Origin: Dehalococcoidia bacterium | GTDB lineage: Bacteria; Chloroflexota; Dehalococcoidia; Lucifugimonadales; Lucifugimonadaceae | NCBI GenBank assembly: GCA_030747175.1 | Contig: JASLLE010000013.1 | Span: 1 to 45,051 of the forward strand | Direction of reading: 5' to 3' | Length of the DNA stretch: 45,051 bases | Shown here: piece after piece, positions 25,400-34,138 of the stretch | Position numbering within the stretch: the first letter of the stretch is position 1 | How the letters are laid out: the number at the start of each line of letters is the position of its first letter | Translations under genes and position numbers: made by a program | The notes under the pieces: model-generated | Seen by the model: only the letters and a program-made list of their open reading frames with translations | Database searches by the model: none | What the model was told of the DNA's origin: nothing

Positions 25400-26740
25400 T
25401 TGGCAAACGCACGCACCACGGCAGACCTCAAAGAGGCCGTAGCGGCCCACGTTTCATCGCACGGGGAACCGGCGATCGAGCTGGCGCGGGCGGCGCTGAG
25501 CCACCCTGAAACGGGCTACAAGGAGATCAAAACCGCCGCGGCGACTGCTGCCGCGATCAGGTCACTGGGACTGGAAGTGAGGGAAGATATCGCCGTCACC
25601 GGCATGACCGCGATTCTGCGGGGCGGGTCGCCAGGTCCGAATATCGCCATACTGGCGGAGCTAGACGCGCTGCCGGTTCCGGGGCACCCGAATGCCGACC
25701 CGGATACGACAGCGGCGCACGCCTGCGCACACCACTGCCAGCTCGGAAACATGCTGGCGGCGGCAATAGGCCTGCGGGCGCCGGGAGTGCTTGAATCGCT
25801 CTCCGGCAGCGTGACCTTGATGGTGGTTCCGGCCGAAGAGTACGTCGAGATCGAGTGGCGCAACGAACAGCGCATGGCGGGGCGGATTGAGTTCCTGGGC
25901 GGGAAGCCCGAGTTCGTCCGGCTGGGCGAGCTGGATGATGTAGACATCTGCATGATGACCCACATCACCACCGAACAGCCGCACGACGGTTTCGGCGTGG
26001 GCGGGACCAACACGGGGCTGGTCGCGAAATTCATCAAGTACAGGGGCGTTAAAGCGCACGCCGGCGGCGCGCCCCACCTCGGCATCAACGCGCTGAACGC
26101 AGCGCACCTGGCGATCGCCGGGATTCATGCGCAGCGTGAAACCTACAAAGACGATGACACCGTGCGAATCCACCCGATCATCACGCGCGGGGGTTCTGTC
26201 GTGAACGCCGTGCCGGACGACGTGCGGATGGAGACCTTCGTCCGCGGGGCGAGCATCGACGCCATCAAGAGCGCGAACGAGAAGGTGGACCGTGCATTGC
26301 GCGCCGGCGCGCTTGCCGTCGGAGCGACGGTGGACGTTACGACTCTCCCGGGTTATCTGCCGCTCGCTCCAGACACGCGCCTGACGGCACTGCATCGCGC
26401 CAACGCGGAGGCCCTTGTCGGGGTGGACCGTGTTCATGAGTTCGGGCGACGCGGCGGTTCCACGGATATGGGCGACCTGACTCAAATCATGCCCGGTATC
26501 CATCCCTATGTCGGCGGGGCCGTGGGCCGATCCAATCACGCCGAGGACATGATCGTGGACGACTACAACCTGGCGGTTCTCGACGCGGGTAAAGCGATGG
26601 CGATGACCGTCGTCGATCTGCTCACCGGGGATGCGTCCGAGGCGAAGAGGGTGATCGCGGAGCATAGACCGGCTATGACCAAGGAGCAGTATCTGACCCT
26701 TCAGCGGTCGTTCCTGAGTGAACGGTCGTACACGGAATGA
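25400..26740 (+). CDS. M20D amidohydrolase, paralogue 1
   Basis: I take TTG 25400 as start (GGAG about 7 bp upstream); the frame extends far upstream but only through the divergent glycerate kinase, so that part is a shadow. About 446 residues. Metal ligands expected for M20D (AbgB/PM20D2-like) are visible: Cys and His in HACAHHCQLG, the Glu pair in VPAEEYVEIE, His in GVKAHAGGAPH and a C-terminal His in GRSNHAED. The usual HACGHD motif is changed to HACAHH. The stop overlaps the next ATG (ATGA). The pair probably hydrolyses N-acyl amino acids or dipeptides. Confidence 0.85.
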   Translation: MANARTTADLKEAVAAHVSSHGEPAIELARAALSHPETGYKEIKTAAATAAAIRSLGLEVREDIAVTGMTAILRGGSPGPNIAILAELDALPVPGHPNADPDTTAAHACAHHCQLGNMLAAAIGLRAPGVLESLSGSVTLMVVPAEEYVEIEWRNEQRMAGRIEFLGGKPEFVRLGELDDVDICMMTHITTEQPHDGFGVGGTNTGLVAKFIKYRGVKAHAGGAPHLGINALNAAHLAIAGIHAQRETYKDDDTVRIHPIITRGGSVVNAVPDDVRMETFVRGASIDAIKSANEKVDRALRAGALAVGATVDVTTLPGYLPLAPDTRLTALHRANAEALVGVDRVHEFGRRGGSTDMGDLTQIMPGIHPYVGGAVGRSNHAEDMIVDDYNLAVLDAGKAMAMTVVDLLTGDASEAKRVIAEHRPAMTKEQYLTLQRSFLSERSYTE

Positions 26741-28092
26741 GTACGGTCCGAGACTTGAGCCGGGTCCAGGTCAAGGCGGCGGTGCGCCGTGCGATAGAAA
26801 ACGCCTCGGACGAGATCATCAGCCTGTCGCGGGATATTTACGAGCACCCCGAACCGGGGTTCACGGAAGAACGGACGGCCCGGGCGGTGGCAAAGGCGCT
26901 CTCGAACGCCGGGGTGAATCCAGAGACCGGGATCGCGATAACGGGCATGAAGGGCCTCCGTTCGTTTGACGGCGACGGGCCGACCATCGGCGTGATCGGT
27001 GAACTCGATGCCGTGAAAGCGCCGGGGCACCCGGGAGCGGACCCGATAACCGGGGCGGCGCACGCCTGCGGACACCACACGCAGGTAGGCGCACTCGTCG
27101 GCGCCGCTATCGGGCTTGGTGTAAAGGAAGCCGCCGCCACTCTTTCGGGACGTGCTGCGTTTATCGCGACGCCCGCCGAGGAGTTCATCGATGTCGGGAT
27201 GCGGTGGGGGTTGCGAGAGACCGGCCACCTCGGGTTGCTCTCGGGCAAGCAGGAGATGATCCGCCTGGGCGCGTTCGACGACGTGGACATGGCGATGATG
27301 ATCCACACCAGCTCCAGCAAAGCCCAACGACGTTTCATTGTCGGCGGAACGAGCAACGCACACGTCGTCCATTACGTTAAGTTCCTCGGGAAAGCGGCCC
27401 ATGCCGGTGGCGCGCCGCACCAGGGTGTGAACGCTCTGCAGGCGGCGATGCTGGCTATTGCGGGCATCAACGCGCAGCGTGAGACCTTCGAGGCCGAGAA
27501 CCAGACCCGCGTACACGGGATCATCACGAGCGGCGGTGTGGCTACAAACGCCGTTCCGGCCGAGGTCGTGTACGAAGGGCGTGTACGCGGCCGGACGATG
27601 GAGGCCGTGGACAAGATCGCCTCCCGTGTCGAGGACTGTTATCGCGCCGGCGCGCTGGCGATGGGCGCCGATCTTGAAATCGTGTCGATCCCCGGTTACC
27701 TGCCGCTGGAAAACAATCCGGACATGGCCCGGGCATTCACGCGCAACGTGGGTGCGGAATTTGGCGAAGACAGCGTCATGATCCAGGCGGACCACGTAAA
27801 CGCCGGCGGGTCAACGGATATGGGAGATTTGTCCCAGATCATGCCGGCCCTGCATCCCTACGTGGCCGCGGCGGATGGAACCGGGCACGGCATCGATTAC
27901 GTCATAGCCGATTATCGCCGTGCAGTTGTTGACTCGGCGATCTCGCTGGCGCTGACGGTGGTCGATCTTCTTTCAGACGGCGCCGCCGAGGCCCGTGGGA
28001 TTATCGACTCCCACAGGCCGTCGCTAACCCGGTCGGAATACGTCCAGAGCCAGGCCGCCAGGCTTCGCAAGATCAACTTCCGGGGCGAGTAG
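26737..28092 (+). CDS. M20D amidohydrolase, paralogue 2
   Basis: 451 residues and clearly a paralogue of the preceding gene: shared blocks include GELDAVKAPGHP, AHACGHHTQVG, ATPAEEFIDVG, KAAHAGGAPHQGVNAL, INAQRETFEAEN and SIPGYLPLENNPD. Ligands fit M20D. The residue after HACGH is His, not the usual Asp, as in paralogue 1. Because its ATG overlaps the first gene's stop, both are made together and may form a heterodimer, or have different acyl specificities (inference). No terminator-like element follows. Confidence 0.85.
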   Translation: MSTVRDLSRVQVKAAVRRAIENASDEIISLSRDIYEHPEPGFTEERTARAVAKALSNAGVNPETGIAITGMKGLRSFDGDGPTIGVIGELDAVKAPGHPGADPITGAAHACGHHTQVGALVGAAIGLGVKEAAATLSGRAAFIATPAEEFIDVGMRWGLRETGHLGLLSGKQEMIRLGAFDDVDMAMMIHTSSSKAQRRFIVGGTSNAHVVHYVKFLGKAAHAGGAPHQGVNALQAAMLAIAGINAQRETFEAENQTRVHGIITSGGVATNAVPAEVVYEGRVRGRTMEAVDKIASRVEDCYRAGALAMGADLEIVSIPGYLPLENNPDMARAFTRNVGAEFGEDSVMIQADHVNAGGSTDMGDLSQIMPALHPYVAAADGTGHGIDYVIADYRRAVVDSAISLALTVVDLLSDGAAEARGIIDSHRPSLTRSEYVQSQAARLRKINFRGE

Positions 28093-28231
28093 TCGGAGCG
28101 GGCGATTTACCCCCGGCCATCAGATCGGTTCGCTGCGGTTCCCGTGCGTGTGATCGGCTCAATGGCAAACCGCCGATGGTTCATCCGGCAGACCGTTCAC
28201 ATTCGGCGGCATCGCGAGCAACCGGGGCCGG

Positions 28232-29446
28232 CTACCGAATGGCGGGGATGGTTCCAGATGCCCCGGAATGGCGTCGACGGCTTGCGGCCCGGCGGGATCG
28301 CCACGCCCCCCGTACCCAGATCCACATCGATACGAAAACGAGCCCCACCCCCATGACGTGCAGCGTGACGGCAAACCCGAGCCAGGCGATCAACAACCCG
28401 GCCATCACAGGCCCGGCGACTTTTCCGGCGTTGCGCATCGTGCCGACCAGGCCGAGGCTCGCGCCCAGCCGGCCCTGATCGATGGTCGTCGCCAGCCAGG
28501 CCGTCGCTGCGGGCAGGATCAGCGCCTGTGCGAACCCGATGAGTACTGCAGGCGCGAGGAACCCGGGGCCGGAATCCACCGTGGCCAGGTAGGCCAGGGT
28601 TACGCCGAGGAGGCACGTGCCGGTTCCGAACGAGACGATGTAGCCGAAGCGGTCAGCCACCCTGCCACCGGCCGGGGTCAGGATCATCTGCGTAAAAGCC
28701 TGGACCGAGAAGAAGGTCCCAACCAGAGCGACGTTCACGCCGGCGGCAATGGCGTAGACGGGTACGAACACCTTGATCGCGTATAGCGGGATGTAAACGG
28801 AGGCCTCCATCGCCCCGGTCGCCCAGACGGCCGGCGTGCGCAATCCCCCGAGCAATGAACGCCGGGCGCCGGCGAAGAACGGCGTTCGATCCGCTCCTTC
28901 AGCTCGTCGTGTCTCGCCAAGCAGCAGCACCGGCAGAAAGGCCAGTGCGCTGATGAGCCCGATCACCGTGAACACGGTTGCGGGCGACATCGAGACGAGC
29001 ATCCAGCCGGCCGCCGCCGGGCCGATTACGTACCCGGCGTTTCGGGCGGTCCCGAACCAGCCCAGGCGCTCGGCGACCCTCCCGCTCGATAGCTCTGCGA
29101 CATATGCCAGCGTCACGGGACCGTATATGGCGGTCGCCACCCCGTGGATCAACCGAACCGCGAACAACTGGCCCGGCGTTTCGACGAACTGGTACGTGAA
29201 CGGCATCAAGGCGAAGAAAGCTGTACCCGCAAGGAGCCATGATCGCCGTCCCCAGCGGTCGGACAGGGTTCCGACGAGTGGTTTCAGCACCATGCCGGTG
29301 AGTGTCGACACCGAGACTATGATCCCGAGAAACGCGTCCGACGCCCCCAGCATGGCCGCGAAGATCGGCAACAGGGGCGTTTTGCCCATCTGGTACGCCG
29401 ACCGGACGACGAAATCCGCCGATGTTATGAGCGCGAAGTTGCGCAC
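28232..29446 (-). CDS. Major facilitator superfamily transporter
   Basis: 404 residues with about twelve hydrophobic segments. The first half has the classic MFS loop motif VGTLSDRWGRRSWLLAG and the second half the matching AGGRVADRFGY. The C-terminal tail is Arg-rich and hydrophilic. It is the last gene of the minus-strand run and converges with the M20 pair. The substrate cannot be inferred. Confidence 0.85.
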   Translation of the reverse strand: MRNFALITSADFVVRSAYQMGKTPLLPIFAAMLGASDAFLGIIVSVSTLTGMVLKPLVGTLSDRWGRRSWLLAGTAFFALMPFTYQFVETPGQLFAVRLIHGVATAIYGPVTLAYVAELSSGRVAERLGWFGTARNAGYVIGPAAAGWMLVSMSPATVFTVIGLISALAFLPVLLLGETRRAEGADRTPFFAGARRSLLGGLRTPAVWATGAMEASVYIPLYAIKVFVPVYAIAAGVNVALVGTFFSVQAFTQMILTPAGGRVADRFGYIVSFGTGTCLLGVTLAYLATVDSGPGFLAPAVLIGFAQALILPAATAWLATTIDQGRLGASLGLVGTMRNAGKVAGPVMAGLLIAWLGFAVTLHVMGVGLVFVSMWIWVRGAWRSRRAASRRRHSGASGTIPAIR

Positions 29447-29497
29447 GTCTCTGGCGTCCTCAGATCTGTCCGGGTGAAAGTACGGTCGGGCATCGCC

Positions 29498-32400
29498 TCA
29501 AGGAGTGGGGTCGGCGACGATGGCCGGCAGTTCCAGTTCGTGCACCAGGTTCTCAAACTCCGACGCGTCGGTGTCTACAACCTCTCGCAGGCGTTCGAGG
29601 TGTGGAATGATCCGGGCGCCCACGTCTGACAGCACATCATGCGCCTGCTGTGGAGGTGCGAAATCCGCCGCGGCGACCACGTTGGTGATCTCCGCCAGTT
29701 TCACGTTCAATTTTGTTGGCAGATTCAGCCGGTCGCGCGCTCCCCTGTATTCGGTCTGGATCAACTCATCTTCGATCTCCGTCAGCTTGCTCTTCAGAGA
29801 TTCCGCCGCGGAAGCGACGGTATCCGCCGCGTTGTGGCCGCGGGCCCGCCGGGACCACTCGTCCGCCTGTCGTTTGAGACCGCGGATCGTGTTAATCGAG
29901 TCGTGGACTTCGGATAAGCGGTCACGAATTTCGATCAGTAGATCGAACTGTGCTTTGAAGTCCTGGTCGGTCGCCTGGACGCGAGGGTCTTTGACGATCT
30001 CGAATTCCTGGGTCCGGGTTTCACCACCGACCGTTATTGAAACACTGTAATCCCCGGGTGGAGCAAGTGGCCCTTTAAGCCGGTCCTCGGTGGTCTTGTC
30101 GCCGGGCACGTGCCGAGCGTGCGCGTAGCGCGTGTCCCAGACAAAACGATTTACACCGGCTTTTGCGGGAACGCGCCGCTCCCTGGGTCCGTTTTCCTTC
30201 CCCCCCTCGTCCTGCTTCCTGGACGAGTAGGTGCGTATGGTCTCGCCGGTGGCGTCCTGGACGCTTATGGCGATCTCTTCGTCCTCGGCCGGCTCATCCC
30301 GCAGGTAGTAGGCGAATACCGGTCCGGACGGCGGGTTCGATCCCGCATCCAGGAACTTGAGCTCTCGTGCGCCTTCCGGGGTTTCGCTTTCGGTGAACGT
30401 CACGTTCGAGCCCAGCGCCAGCTGGTAGCTCTTGCCGGCCGCGGGACGGCGCCCGCCGAACGGGGCCGCTGCCCTCACCGTCGGCCGGGGTTTGAACAGC
30501 TTGAACTTCTCGCCGGACGTATCCGGCGTCAACTGCCGGAGTTGTTCGAGATCGTCGAGGATCCAGAACGAACGGCCATGTGTAGCGGCTACCAGGTCGG
30601 TTCCCTTGACCTGGAGATCGTAGACGGGGACGACCGGCATGTTTGCCCGAAGTGGCTGCCACGAGCCGCCGTCGTCAAACGAGACGTAGGCCGAGGTTTC
30701 CGTGCCGCAGTAAAGAAGGCCCCGGCGCTCCGGGTCTTCCCTGATGCAGCGCGTGAAGTCGTCGTCCGGTATGCCGGACGTGATCTCGGACCAGGTGTCC
30801 CCGTAGTCGCTCGTCTTGTAGAGGAGCGGCCGGTTGTCGTCCAGCTTGTACCGGGTAGCTGACATGTACGCCGTCGCCGGGTCGTGGGGTGACTGTTCGA
30901 TCATGTTGATCATGCTCCACTCCGGGAGCTGCTCCGGCGTGATCGGGTTCCAGCTGGCGCCCCCGTCCTTGGACAGGTGTGCCAGTCCGTCGTCCGAGCC
31001 GGCCCAGTACACGCCTGCCTCGTGGGACGATTCAACGAAGCTGAAGATCGTGCCGTACATCTCGGCCGCCGAGGTGTCCTTCGTGATCGGTCCGCCGGAC
31101 GGCTCCATTTTCGTCACGTCGTTGCGCGTGAGATCGGGCGAGATCGGTTCCCAGTTCGACCCCTGATCCGTCGAGCGGAACACGACGTTTCCGGTGGCGT
31201 GCAGGACCGCTGGATCGTGCGGCGAGAACTGGATCGGGTAGGTCCACTGGAACCGGTACTTCCAGTCCTTGGCGCCCCAACCGGTGTACGCCTCGGGCCA
31301 GACGGTGATGATGCGCACCTGACCCGTCTTGTGGTCGTAACGCAGCATGTTGCCGCCGCCGCCCGGCGAGCTGCCGATGGCGCCGGAGATCACGACATCC
31401 GGATCGCGCGGGTCGACGACGATGTAGCCGCTTTCCGAACTGCCGACTGTGTAGCAATCGCCCCACGGGATAGCGCCCTTGTTCGTCCGTGACGGCACGC
31501 TGATCGCCGAGTTGTCCTGTTGCGTGCCGAGCACGCGGTACGGATATCTGTCGTCCGTGGTGACGTGATAGAACTGCGACGTCATCTGGTTGTAGATCGT
31601 TGACCAGGAATCGCCGCCGTTGAACGACACGCAGGCGCCGCCGTCATTGCCCTCAACCATCCGGCGCGGGTTCTCGGGGTCGATCCACAGGTCGTGGTTG
31701 TCGCCGTGGGGGGTGCTGACCTGCGAGAAGGTCGTCCCGCCGTCGATCGATTTCCAGGCGTTGTAGTTCAGGATCCAGACGGTGTCTGCGTCCTGCGGGT
31801 CGGCGAAGATGTGCTGGTAGTACCAGGGACGGCCCTGCAGGTCACGCTCGTCGCTGACCAGCTCCCACGTGTCGCCGTGATCTTCCGAACGATAGATCCC
31901 GCAGTCCTCGGCTTCAATGGTCGCCCAGACGCGGCCGGATTTTGCCGGCGAAACTGCGACTCCCATGCGGCCTTTAAGGCCGCCGGGCAGTCCGGGGTTG
32001 TCCGTGATGTTGGTCCACGTGTCCCCGCCGTTCATGGATCGCCACAGGCCGCTGTCCGGGCCGCCGCTGGTCATGCTCCAGAAGTTCCGGCGGGCCTGCC
32101 AGATAGCGGCGTAAAGGATCCGTGGATTCGATGGATCGAGCGAAAGGTCGGCCGCCCCGGCGTTTTCACTTTTGAACAGCACACGATCCCAGCGAGCGCC
32201 GCCGTCCGTGGTGCGGAAGATGCCCCGCTCTGTATTGGGTCCGAAGGCGTGGCCGAGCGCCGCTACGTAGGCGATGTCGGGGTTATCCGGGTGTATCCGG
32301 ATACGGGATATGTGGCGGGTGTCGCCAAGCCCGATATTTCTCCATGTACGTCCGCGATCGGTCGAACGATATACGCCGTCGCCGTGCGTAACGTCCCCGC

Positions 32401-32701
32401 GGATGCACGCTTCACCCGTCCCGGCATAGATGACGTTGGGATCGGAATCGGATACGGCGATCGCGCCGACGGACGCGGTACCGAAGAACCCGTCGGAAAC
32501 GTTCTCCCAGTAGGTGCCGGCATCTTCCGTCTTCCACACACCGCCGGCGCACGCCCCGAAGTAGAAGGTTCCCAGTTCATCGGGATCCCCGGCCACGGCG
32601 ACCACCCGTCCCCCGCGCGGCGGGCCGATGCAGCGCCACTTCAGTCCGCCCATCAGCGCCTCGTCGCCGTTTCGGAGATCGCGTGCGTGTTCGTCGGCCA
32701 T
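29498..32701 (-). CDS. Giant Asp-box (BNR/VPS10-like) beta-propeller protein
   Basis: ATG 32701 follows AGAGGGGG and gives 1067 residues; the frame extends further upstream but without conserved content. At least eleven Asp-box motifs of the S/T-x-D-x-G-x-x-W type are visible (for example STDRGRTWRN, SEDHGDTWEL, STDQGSNWEP, SKDGGASWNP), typical of sialidase/VPS10-like propellers. After residue about 730 come a beta-rich segment with RFVWDTRYAH and a helical, probably coiled-coil C-terminus. Related bacterial proteins, often annotated as glycosyl hydrolases, usually carry a signal peptide; none is visible here, so it would be cytoplasmic unless the start is wrong. Function unknown. Confidence 0.85.
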   Translation of the reverse strand: MADEHARDLRNGDEALMGGLKWRCIGPPRGGRVVAVAGDPDELGTFYFGACAGGVWKTEDAGTYWENVSDGFFGTASVGAIAVSDSDPNVIYAGTGEACIRGDVTHGDGVYRSTDRGRTWRNIGLGDTRHISRIRIHPDNPDIAYVAALGHAFGPNTERGIFRTTDGGARWDRVLFKSENAGAADLSLDPSNPRILYAAIWQARRNFWSMTSGGPDSGLWRSMNGGDTWTNITDNPGLPGGLKGRMGVAVSPAKSGRVWATIEAEDCGIYRSEDHGDTWELVSDERDLQGRPWYYQHIFADPQDADTVWILNYNAWKSIDGGTTFSQVSTPHGDNHDLWIDPENPRRMVEGNDGGACVSFNGGDSWSTIYNQMTSQFYHVTTDDRYPYRVLGTQQDNSAISVPSRTNKGAIPWGDCYTVGSSESGYIVVDPRDPDVVISGAIGSSPGGGGNMLRYDHKTGQVRIITVWPEAYTGWGAKDWKYRFQWTYPIQFSPHDPAVLHATGNVVFRSTDQGSNWEPISPDLTRNDVTKMEPSGGPITKDTSAAEMYGTIFSFVESSHEAGVYWAGSDDGLAHLSKDGGASWNPITPEQLPEWSMINMIEQSPHDPATAYMSATRYKLDDNRPLLYKTSDYGDTWSEITSGIPDDDFTRCIREDPERRGLLYCGTETSAYVSFDDGGSWQPLRANMPVVPVYDLQVKGTDLVAATHGRSFWILDDLEQLRQLTPDTSGEKFKLFKPRPTVRAAAPFGGRRPAAGKSYQLALGSNVTFTESETPEGARELKFLDAGSNPPSGPVFAYYLRDEPAEDEEIAISVQDATGETIRTYSSRKQDEGGKENGPRERRVPAKAGVNRFVWDTRYAHARHVPGDKTTEDRLKGPLAPPGDYSVSITVGGETRTQEFEIVKDPRVQATDQDFKAQFDLLIEIRDRLSEVHDSINTIRGLKRQADEWSRRARGHNAADTVASAAESLKSKLTEIEDELIQTEYRGARDRLNLPTKLNVKLAEITNVVAAADFAPPQQAHDVLSDVGARIIPHLERLREVVDTDASEFENLVHELELPAIVADPTP

Positions 32702-32831
32702 GATGCCCCCTCTGTTCCGAGTCAAACGCGTTGGCGAGAGTGTAACGGCGTTGGAGCCGGAGGCAAGCGCGGGCGAACCGGAGGCGGCTTGTTGTGCTGC
32801 GGGCCAGACGGATGAACGTACTCCCGGGCTG

Positions 32832-33434
32832 CTACCAGCGATCGAAGTGGAGAACCTCGTCGACCGGCGCGCGGCGGGTTGGGCCATAGCCGTGTCCCTC
32901 TTCGGGGAACCCGAAAGGCAGGAGCGCCGCCGTCTGGACGTTTTCCGGCAACTCCAGTATCTCGCCGACCTCCGTTTCAAATCGCGTGTGGAAGGTCGTC
33001 AGGACGCTGGCGAGCCCGAGCCCGCGGGCGGCGAGGAGCATGTTCTGAACCGCCGGGTAGACCGACGCGCCGCGGCCCATCGTCTGCGGGGAACCGTCGT
33101 GCCTCACGCAGACGATAATCCAGAGTGGCGCCTCCGCGATGTGGCTTGCGAGGTGTTCCGCGGAGTTGTATGAGCGGGTGCCGAGACGGCCCGGATCACG
33201 AGTTCGCCCGTAACTCTCGTCCCACGCCCGCTTGTAGTACGTCGCGATCTGATCCTTGACGTCCTGGTCCTGGATAATCACGAATTCCCAGGGCTGGTTG
33301 TTTCCGCCGCTGGGCGCTTTGGAGGCGGCCAGCAGGATGCGGTCCAGCATCTCGGGCGGGACGGGGTCCGGCTTGATGTAGCGGAGCGCCCGCTGGGTGT
33401 CGATGGCCTCGAACAGGCCGATCTCGTTCGGCAT
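32832..33434 (-). CDS. Nitroreductase-family FMN oxidoreductase
   Basis: About 200 residues from ATG 33434 (MPNEIGLFEAID); Met at 33452 six codons upstream is an alternative. FMN-binding features are SQRA-type start (DTQRALRYIKPDPVPPEML), the loop SKAPSGGNNQPWEFVI and the C-terminal GLGLASVLTTFHTRFETEV. Such proteins reduce nitroaromatics, quinones or enones, or dehalogenate. It lies between the Asp-box protein and gmk on the same strand. Confidence 0.88.
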   Translation of the reverse strand: MPNEIGLFEAIDTQRALRYIKPDPVPPEMLDRILLAASKAPSGGNNQPWEFVIIQDQDVKDQIATYYKRAWDESYGRTRDPGRLGTRSYNSAEHLASHIAEAPLWIIVCVRHDGSPQTMGRGASVYPAVQNMLLAARGLGLASVLTTFHTRFETEVGEILELPENVQTAALLPFGFPEEGHGYGPTRRAPVDEVLHFDRW

Positions 33435-33508
33435 TTTGGACTCCGTATGCAAGGCGTGCGTGCGTGGATTGAGGTGGGATTCCTGGCCGCGACGAGACTA
33501 TAAGCCGT

Positions 33509-34138
33509 TTAGATGTCGAATACCCTCTGCGGTTCCCGTTCAGACTCGGTATCGATCACGCCGATTACTTCTCTGACCGCATCATCCAGCCGGTCATCGT
33601 GGTTGACGATGCTGTAATCAAACCACTCCGCGTCGTTTATCTCGTCCATCGCCTTTGATCGGCGTTCGGTGATCGCCTCAAGCGCGTCAACACCGCGCTC
33701 CTCGAGCCGCGCTTGAAGGCTCTGGAGATTTGGCGGCTTGATGAATATCAGGAGGGCGTCCTTCACCAGCTGGCGGATGCGGGCCGCGCCCTGGACATCG
33801 ACCCGGATCATCACGTGCCGCCCGGCCGCCAGGGCATCTCTGACCTGCTGTTTGGGCACGCCGTACATGTTGCCGTAAACCTCGGCGTGCTCCAGCAGCT
33901 CGTTGGAATTGATAAGCTCCCGGAAACGCGGGCGATCGACGAAGTAGTGGTTAACGCCGTCCAGCTCGCCCGGACGCGGTTCCCGGGTCGTGGCCGTTAT
34001 GACGAAATGGTAGGGATATTCAAGCTCCGCCATCCGCTCAAGAATGGCGTCTTTGCCGACGCCCGACGGCCCCGATAGGACGACGATCATCGGCCGTCTC
34101 TTGCCGGACCCCTGATGCGTATCGGCGTTATCCGTCAC
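33509..34138 (-). CDS. gmk: Guanylate kinase
   Basis: 209 residues, normal length. The P-loop is GPSGVGKDAI at residues 23-32, followed by TATTREPRPGELDGVNHYFV (GMP-binding Arg and Tyr), AEVYGNMYGVP, and VDVQGAARIRQ. It converts GMP to GDP. The residue after the P-loop Lys is Asp (codon 34049-34051), where most guanylate kinases have Ser or Thr. Its ATG overlaps the aroA stop by 4 bp, so translation is coupled to aroA. Confidence 0.95.
   Translation of the reverse strand: MTDNADTHQGSGKRRPMIVVLSGPSGVGKDAILERMAELEYPYHFVITATTREPRPGELDGVNHYFVDRPRFRELINSNELLEHAEVYGNMYGVPKQQVRDALAAGRHVMIRVDVQGAARIRQLVKDALLIFIKPPNLQSLQARLEERGVDALEAITERRSKAMDEINDAEWFDYSIVNHDDRLDDAVREVIGVIDTESEREPQRVFDI

Noticed and set aside
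26701-27795. Minus-strand 364-codon open frame
   Set aside because: Antisense to the second M20D amidohydrolase, which is unmistakable.
31694-32815. Plus-strand 373-codon open frame
   Set aside because: Antisense shadow of the Asp-box propeller gene; no independent motif or ribosome site.
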